Shown here: piece after piece, positions 5,984-9,566 of the stretch | Layout of the letters: every line of letters begins with the position of its first letter | How positions within the stretch are numbered: position 1 is the stretch's first letter | Assembly (NCBI GenBank): GCA_002371695.1 | Contig: DFGG01000017.1 | Span: 1-9,566 of the forward strand | Direction of reading: 5' to 3' | Source of the DNA: a bacterium UBA3756 | Lineage (GTDB): Bacteria; Bacteroidota; Bacteroidia; Bacteroidales; Bacteroidaceae | DNA length: 9,566 nucleotides | Notes under the pieces: generated by a model | Told to the model about the DNA's origin: nothing | Databases searched by the model: none | The model's input: only the letters and a program-made list of their open reading frames with translations | Position numbers and translations under genes: made by a program

Positions 5984-6018
5984 AAAAAGCCACGAATTTT
6001 TACAATCCGTGGCCTTTT
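5981..6018 (-). terminator. Rho-independent terminator of htrA
   Basis: A 10-bp stem with one G-U pair (5989-5998 with 6004-6013, 5-nt loop), followed on the minus strand by eight T (5981-5988). It begins about 20 nt after the htrA stop. On the plus strand the stem is also followed by a short T run (6014-6018), but no plus-strand gene ends here. Confidence 0.88.
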
Positions 6019-6033
6019 TGATGATTTTTGGGA

Positions 6034-7533
6034 TTATTCGTCCTCCAGAGGCACTGCAAAGTATCCTTTCTTGCCTGTCGGATAGATACCCTGCATGTAT
6101 AGTACGGGCTCCTTCGACTTGGAAGCATCTTTTACGGCGTTCTGCAGATCCTCGATGGCCTTCATCGGCTTTTCGTTGACGCGCTGGATGATGAATCCCT
6201 GGGGTACGCCGGCATCCTTGAGCTTGCCGCCGCTCACCTTGGTCACCTGCAGGCCATAACCGATGTTGAGCTGTTCCTTCTGGGAGTCGTTGACGGGCCT
6301 GAACTGTCCGCCGAGCACGTCGAGGTCGGCATTCTTCACCACCTTGGTGTCGCCCTTCTCGTTCTTCAGGGTCAGTGTGACGGTCTTCTCCTTCTTGTTG
6401 CGCAGATACTTCACGGTCACCTTGTCGCCAGGACGCTTCTGGGCAATGATGGCCTGAAGGTCGCCCATGGTTTTCACTTTCTTGCCGTCTACTTCGGTGA
6501 TCACGTCTTCAGCCTGCAGGTCAGCGGCTGCTGCTGCACCTTCCTCGATGATCTTGTCGATGCGTACACCTTCCATCGTGCCATAGTCCTTCACTTCCTT
6601 ATCCTGATCTTTCATGGAGTCGACGTAGTCCTTCACGCTTCCGCCCTGAATGCCGATCATGGCGCGCTGGTAGGAGCCGTACTTCTTGAAGTCGTCGACG
6701 GCCTTGTTCATGATGGCTGTAGGAATAGCGAAACCGTAGCCGATGTTAGAACCCGTCTGGGAATAGATCATGGCGTTGATACCAATCAGCTCACCACGCG
6801 TGTTGACCAGTGCACCACCGGAGTTTCCCTGGTTGATGGCAGCATCGGTCTGGATCATCGAGCTGACACCCTGTCCCATCGACCGTGCCTTGGCTGACAC
6901 GATGCCGGCCGTGACCGTGTTGTTCAGTCCCAGCGGATTGCCGACGGCCAGTACCCATTCGCCGACTTTCACCTGATCAGAATTTGCTATGACGATGGCA
7001 GGGAGGTTCTTGGCATCGATCTTGATGAGTGCCAGATCCGTCGTTGCATCGGCACCGATGATGCGTGCGGAGTATTCCTTGGAATTCTCGTTCAGGGTGA
7101 CTGTCAGTTCGTCAGCACCGTCGACCACATGGTTGTTGGTCACGATGTAACCGTCGGCAGAGATGATGACACCCGAACCAGCCGCAGCGCGCTTGGGAGT
7201 CTGCACCTGGCGCTGGCGCTTACCGCCGTTGCCTTGTCCGCGCCCGAAGAAACCACCGAACGGGTCGGAGAAGAAATCCTCAAACGGGTCGCTGTATTCC
7301 ACCGTCTGTGTCTTTGAATTGATGACGGACTTGATGTAGACCACTGATGGCAGTGATTTCTCCGCTGCATAGGTCAGGTCTACAGGCTGCCCAGCAGCGG
7401 TGACTGATGTAGAGACAGGAGCCGGTGTGTTAGCAGCATTCGTCTTGTTGAAGGCTACTACTGAAAGTGCCAAGGCTACAAAGCATATAGCCGGAGTAGC
7501 CACGTTTACGATCTTTTTCATATTTACGTTCAT
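6034..7533 (-). CDS. htrA: HtrA/DegP-type periplasmic serine protease with two PDZ domains
   Basis: A 499-residue envelope protease and chaperone that degrades or refolds damaged periplasmic proteins. An N-terminal hydrophobic stretch (about 8-28) serves as signal peptide or membrane anchor. The trypsin-like domain (about 55-280) has the full triad: His135 in TNNHVV, Asp166 in TTDLAL, Ser238 in NQGNSGGAL. An LA-loop-like Phe/Gly-rich insert lies at 80-113 (DPFEDFFSDPFGGFFGRG, then basic residues). PDZ1 is at about 290-392 (GVRIDKIIEEGAAAAADLQAEDVITEVDG) and PDZ2 at about 420-495 (GLQVTKVSGGKLKDAGVPQGFII). The length and order are normal for the Do family. Start choice lies between ATG 7533 and ATG 7521 (MKKIVNV); the second gives a more typical signal peptide. 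It is expressed from its own promoter and ended by a strong terminator before rpoD. Confidence 0.96.
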   Translation of the reverse strand: MNVNMKKIVNVATPAICFVALALSVVAFNKTNAANTPAPVSTSVTAAGQPVDLTYAAEKSLPSVVYIKSVINSKTQTVEYSDPFEDFFSDPFGGFFGRGQGNGGKRQRQVQTPKRAAAGSGVIISADGYIVTNNHVVDGADELTVTLNENSKEYSARIIGADATTDLALIKIDAKNLPAIVIANSDQVKVGEWVLAVGNPLGLNNTVTAGIVSAKARSMGQGVSSMIQTDAAINQGNSGGALVNTRGELIGINAMIYSQTGSNIGYGFAIPTAIMNKAVDDFKKYGSYQRAMIGIQGGSVKDYVDSMKDQDKEVKDYGTMEGVRIDKIIEEGAAAAADLQAEDVITEVDGKKVKTMGDLQAIIAQKRPGDKVTVKYLRNKKEKTVTLTLKNEKGDTKVVKNADLDVLGGQFRPVNDSQKEQLNIGYGLQVTKVSGGKLKDAGVPQGFIIQRVNEKPMKAIEDLQNAVKDASKSKEPVLYMQGIYPTGKKGYFAVPLEDE

Positions 7534-7564
7534 TTTGTATAAATTTTAAGTTCTAACTCTTTTT

Positions 7565-7579
7565 GGGAATATTATTCCC
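7565..7579. promoter_or_regulatory. Perfect 6-bp dyad in the htrA leader
   Basis: GGGAAT, a 3-nt centre, then ATTCCC. It sits in the predicted 5' untranslated region of htrA, about 32 bp upstream of the ATG. It could be an operator or a small RNA hairpin; there is no T-tract to make it a terminator. Confidence 0.45.
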
Positions 7580-7598
7580 TGATTCACGAAATCGAGTG

Positions 7599-7632
7599 CA
7601 AATATAAGCGCATTTTTCCGTAAACTGACAAA
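7599..7632 (-). promoter_or_regulatory. htrA promoter
   Basis: Minus-strand TTTG (7629-7632), 22 nt spacer, TATATTTG (7599-7606). The -7 is a full match to TAnnTTTG. The leader would be about 60 nt. Confidence 0.65.
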
Positions 7633-7650
7633 TTGTCACGAATATTTGTC
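7626..7650. promoter_or_regulatory. Overlapping GACAA/TTGTC dyads on the htrA -33 element
   Basis: TGACAA-A-TTGTCA (7626-7638) is a perfect 13-bp dyad. The same left half also pairs with a second ATTTGTC at 7644-7650 (GACAAAT, 10 nt, ATTTGTC). The dyad covers the -33 hexamer of the htrA promoter, where a bound protein would block or recruit RNA polymerase. No regulator is identified. Confidence 0.4.
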
Positions 7651-7654
7651 CCAT

Positions 7655-7702
7655 TTTAACACTTTTGCCTTTCACCTTAACGGCTATTTGCGTTTAACAC
7701 TT
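7655..7702. repeat. Pair of 10-bp direct repeats TTTAACACTT
   Basis: Identical TTTAACACTT copies at 7655-7664 and 7693-7702, start to start 38 bp. They lie upstream of both the htrA and rnpB promoters, in otherwise featureless AT-rich DNA. Confidence 0.4.
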
Positions 7703-7788
7703 AAAGTCTTAAAAGGTTGACAAAATTAAGATTCTGTACTCGTATTAGTTGCCATATTTTAATTATCTGCCCATTTCTTCGCGCTCTG

Positions 7789-7820
7789 TTTGGTCGCTTC
7801 GACTTTTTTTTGTACTTTTG
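7789..7820 (+). promoter_or_regulatory. rnpB promoter
   Basis: TTTG (7789-7792), 20 nt spacer, TACTTTTG (7813-7820): full consensus with ideal spacing. The transcript would begin near 7826, just upstream of helix P1. Confidence 0.82.
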
Positions 7821-7828
7821 CAGCCAGA

Positions 7829-8229
7829 AAGCACTGTTTCGGTCTGTCGCTGGTGCCTCACGGCACGAGAGGAAAGTCCGGGCAGCATAGGGCGCCTCAC
7901 TTCTGAAAGTAGAAGATATTGGTGACAGTATGTGACGGCAGAAGAAAACAACCGCCTTGCCCCTCTGATTCTCCCTCTTGTAGGGGGAAATAGAGGGGGT
8001 AGGTAAGGGTGAGAAGGTGGTGTAAGAGACCACCAGCCAGTGGGTGATCACTGGGCTGTGCCGGCTGGGGGCTGCAAGTTCGCGTATACCATCGTCTGAG
8101 GGCTGCTCGTCCGAGTACTACGATGGAGGGTAGAACGCTTGAGCCATGGGGTGACTCATGGAGTAGATAGATGACAGACATCATCCCTGCGTGGGGTGAT
8201 ACAGAACCCGGCTTATAGGAGCAGTGCAG
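7829..8229 (+). ncRNA. rnpB: RNase P RNA (rnpB), bacterial type A-like
   Basis: The catalytic RNA that removes 5' leaders from tRNA precursors. The universally conserved P4 strands are both present: GAGGAAAGTCCGGGC (7869-7883) and ACAGAACCCGGCTTATA (8201-8217). P1 is formed by 7831-7840 with 8218-8227 (six Watson-Crick pairs then four more with two wobbles). P2 is GTCTGTC (7842-7848) with GACAGAC (8173-8179). P3 is GTGCC/GGCAC (7853-7857 with 7862-7866). The P10/P11 core GGTAAGGGTG and GTAAGAGACCACC follows the P12 arm (7960-7998). P15 is CCATCGT/ACGATGG (8089-8095 with 8120-8126). AGGGTAGAACGCTTGAG lies 3' of it. Ends are set from P1 and are good to a few bases. Open reading frames across this stretch are not real genes. 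Confidence 0.96.
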
Positions 8230-8233
8230 AAAA

Positions 8234-8262
8234 AAGAAGGCAACCCGTCGGGTTGCCTTCTT
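8234..8262. terminator. Shared terminator of rnpB and the minus-strand carboxylase operon
   Basis: A perfect 13-bp stem (8234-8246 with 8250-8262) around a GTC loop. On the minus strand it is followed by six T, making it a strong terminator for the biotin-carrier operon. On the plus strand it directly follows the 3' end of RNase P RNA, with a weaker T-rich tail. Confidence 0.9.
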
Positions 8263-8286
8263 CATTGAGTGTATGATGCCTGATGC

Positions 8287-8715
8287 TTACTCGATAACCA
8301 CAAGGGCATCGTCTTCCATCACGCTTTCGCCTATCTTCACGCAGATGGCAGTCACCTTTCCACCCTTCTCGGCTGTCAGGTTGTTGGCCATCTTCATGGC
8401 TTCAAGCACTACGACCGTGTCGCCAGGCTGTACCTCGTCGCCAACGGCCACCTTGATGTCGGTGATGACACCGGGCAGGGGAGCCTTTACGGCGTTGGCC
8501 TTGTTGACGGCACCCTTATCGGCAGCAGGAGCATCGTCGCTGGCAGCAACGGCAGCGGGCCGAACCACGGGCTTTGGCTTTTCGGGCTCAGCCTGTTTCT
8601 CCATCTCCACCGTATACTGCTCACCGTTGACTGTCAGTGTGGCAATATTGTCGGTGATGTCGGTGATAGCCACCTCGTACTTGTTTCCATTGATTGTATA
8701 CTTGTATTCTTTCAT
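8287..8715 (-). CDS. Biotin carboxyl carrier protein of an acyl-CoA carboxylase/decarboxylase
   Basis: A 142-residue biotin-bearing subunit that shuttles carboxyl groups between partner subunits. Residues 1-38 form a small beta domain (MKEYKYTINGNKYEVAI...). An Ala/Pro-rich flexible linker runs at about 42-78. The biotinyl domain is at 78-142, with biotin attached to Lys108 in the EAMKM motif (105-109) and the usual APLPGVI lead-in. It matches the gamma/BCCP subunits of methylmalonyl-CoA decarboxylase and related Bacteroidales enzymes rather than fatty-acid AccB, as its neighbours support. It starts 12 bp after a small gene and is the last gene of the operon. The sodium-pump beta subunit gene often found next is not here; a terminator follows. 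Confidence 0.93.
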   Translation of the reverse strand: MKEYKYTINGNKYEVAITDITDNIATLTVNGEQYTVEMEKQAEPEKPKPVVRPAAVAASDDAPAADKGAVNKANAVKAPLPGVITDIKVAVGDEVQPGDTVVVLEAMKMANNLTAEKGGKVTAICVKIGESVMEDDALVVIE

Positions 8716-8727
8716 AATCGTCGTGAA

Positions 8728-8877
8728 TTAGGGGTGTTGCGTCATAGTCTGTGAGTATCCGTTCCACTGCGTAGGGTGGGCATTAATGGTGATAATGCCC
8801 GGTTCCACGTCGTGAATATTGTTGCCCAAGTGCTCATGCAGAGCAAGGGCAATAGCTGCATATACTTCGTTGTTCAT
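8728..8877 (-). CDS. Small 49-residue protein in the carboxylase operon, possible MmdE/OadG-tail-like subunit
   Basis: An ORF of 49 codons fits exactly between the carboxyltransferase and carrier genes: 17 bp after the first stop and 12 bp before the next ATG, preceded by CTCAA. It begins MNNEVYAAIALALHEHLGNN, continues IHDVEPGIITINAHPTQWNG and ends YSQTMTQHP. The pattern of an Ala-rich helix (VYAAIALAL), a strand (GIITI) and a Trp before a short tail resembles the soluble C-terminal part of OadG/MmdD subunits and the ~55-aa epsilon subunit (MmdE) of methylmalonyl-CoA decarboxylase. That similarity is by eye. It has no membrane segment. If the relation holds, it would stabilise the complex of carboxyltransferase and biotin carrier. 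Too short for many gene callers. Confidence 0.75.
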   Translation of the reverse strand: MNNEVYAAIALALHEHLGNNIHDVEPGIITINAHPTQWNGYSQTMTQHP

Positions 8878-8894
8878 TTGAGCTGCTAATGTGA

Positions 8895-9566
8895 TTACAT
8901 AGGAATATTTCCGTGCTTCTTGGCGGGGAGGGCGTCGCGCTTCGTTGCGAGCTGAGCCAGACCGCGGCAGATGCGGAAACGGGTATTACGCGGCTCGATG
9001 ACATCGTCGATGTAGCCATACTTGGCAGCCTGATACGGGTTGGCGAAAAGCTCGTTGTACTCGTCTTCCTTCTCAGCGATGAAGGCTTTCACGTCCTCAC
9101 CAGCCTCCTTCTTGGCCTTGGCTTCCTTGGCATAGAGCACGGCAGCGGCACCAGAAGCGCCCATGACTGCAATCTCTGCCGAAGGCCATGCGTAGTTCAG
9201 GTCGGTGTGGAGCTGCTTGGAGCCCATCACGATATGAGAGCCACCGTACGACTTGCGCAGTGTGACAGTGATCTTGGGCACGGTAGCCTCACCGTAGGCA
9301 TAGAGCAGCTGGGCACCATGCAGGATGACGGCATTGTACTCCTGGCCTGTACCGGGCAGGAATCCTGGTACGTCAACCAGTGATACGATAGGGATATTGA
9401 AGGCGTCGCAGAAACGTACGAAGCGGGCTCCCTTACGCGAGGCGTTCACATCGAGGACACCTGCGTAGCATGAGGGCTGGTTGGCAACGATACCTACCGA
9501 CTGTCCGTTGAAGCGGGCAAAGCCCACGATGATGTTCTTGGCAAACTTAGGCTGTACCTCGAAGAA
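8895..9566 (-). CDS. Acyl-CoA carboxylase/methylmalonyl-CoA decarboxylase carboxyltransferase subunit, C-terminal part (mmdA/pccB type)
   Basis: A partial gene; 223 codons are visible and the 5' part lies beyond the window end. Reading continues upstream of the GTG at 9527 in frame ([21 protein letters not shown]), so that GTG is not the start. The protein is a biotin-dependent carboxyltransferase of the crotonase fold that moves a carboxyl group between biotin and an acyl-CoA, most likely propionyl/methylmalonyl-CoA. Visible marks are [12 protein letters not shown], the oxyanion/CoA-site stretch [32 protein letters not shown], and the family end KKHGNIPM. The small 49-aa gene and the biotin carrier follow in the same direction. 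From this fragment propionyl-CoA carboxylase and methylmalonyl-CoA decarboxylase cannot be told apart. Confidence 0.95.
   Translation of the reverse strand, partial: FFEVQPKFAKNIIVGFARFNGQSVGIVANQPSCYAGVLDVNASRKGARFVRFCDAFNIPIVSLVDVPGFLPGTGQEYNAVILHGAQLLYAYGEATVPKITVTLRKSYGGSHIVMGSKQLHTDLNYAWPSAEIAVMGASGAAAVLYAKEAKAKKEAGEDVKAFIAEKEDEYNELFANPYQAAKYGYIDDVIEPRNTRFRICRGLAQLATKRDALPAKKHGNIPM

Noticed and set aside
7565..7579. Dyad in the htrA leader as a terminator or riboswitch
   Set aside because: The stem is only 6 bp with no T-tract, and the leader is too short for a known riboswitch fold.
7701..8265. Minus-strand frames of 116-122 codons near 7701-8265
   Set aside because: They are antisense to the RNase P RNA, which explains the sequence conservation there.
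8895..9527. GTG at 9527 as the true start of the carboxyltransferase
   Set aside because: The frame stays open and family-like upstream to the window edge, so the gene is simply cut by the window.

Overview
The window reads as chromosomal DNA of a Bacteroidales bacterium, most likely Prevotella or a close relative. The support is the AT-rich intergenic DNA with Bacteroidetes-type promoters (TTTG, about 20 nt, then TAnnTTTG), A-rich leaders without Shine-Dalgarno sequences, a short 286-residue primary sigma factor, and lineage-typical versions of SerC, SerA and an M64 peptidase. Most genes are housekeeping genes of moderate to high GC. One small AT-rich gene between serC and serA stands out as an insertion.

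Layout. 42-1642 (minus): a short HPPK-like gene overlaps a secreted M64 metallopeptidase gene by 4 bp. 1643-1874: a divergent promoter region. 1875-4282 (plus): serC, then a four-helix-bundle (S23/IVS-type) gene enclosed by 4 x 7-bp inverted heptad repeats, then serA and a bidirectional terminator. 4341-7533 (minus): htrA, rpoD and an exported Lys/Ala/Glu-rich protein, each in the same direction; the htrA terminator is nested against the rpoD promoter. 7534-7812: a divergent regulatory region with dyads. About 7829-8229 (plus): rnpB, the RNase P RNA. 8234-8262: a terminator shared by convergent units. 8287-9566 (minus): the end of a biotin-dependent acyl-CoA carboxylase/decarboxylase operon (carboxyltransferase, a 49-residue small protein, biotin carrier protein).

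How the parts work together. SerC and SerA are consecutive enzymes of phosphorylated serine synthesis. HtrA and RpoD serve envelope protein quality control and core transcription. The carboxylase genes fit the succinate-propionate metabolism of this group.

The most interesting structure is the 414-bp unit at 2941-3354. It is an ORF with almost no spare sequence inside a 28-bp (27 matched) inverted repeat, inserted into a serine operon in a way that leaves serC termination intact. Further points are a SerA without the canonical catalytic His/Glu, an unlisted 49-aa subunit candidate in the carboxylase operon, a degenerate HPPK with a possibly leaderless mRNA, and a palindromic-repeat-like P12 arm in rnpB.
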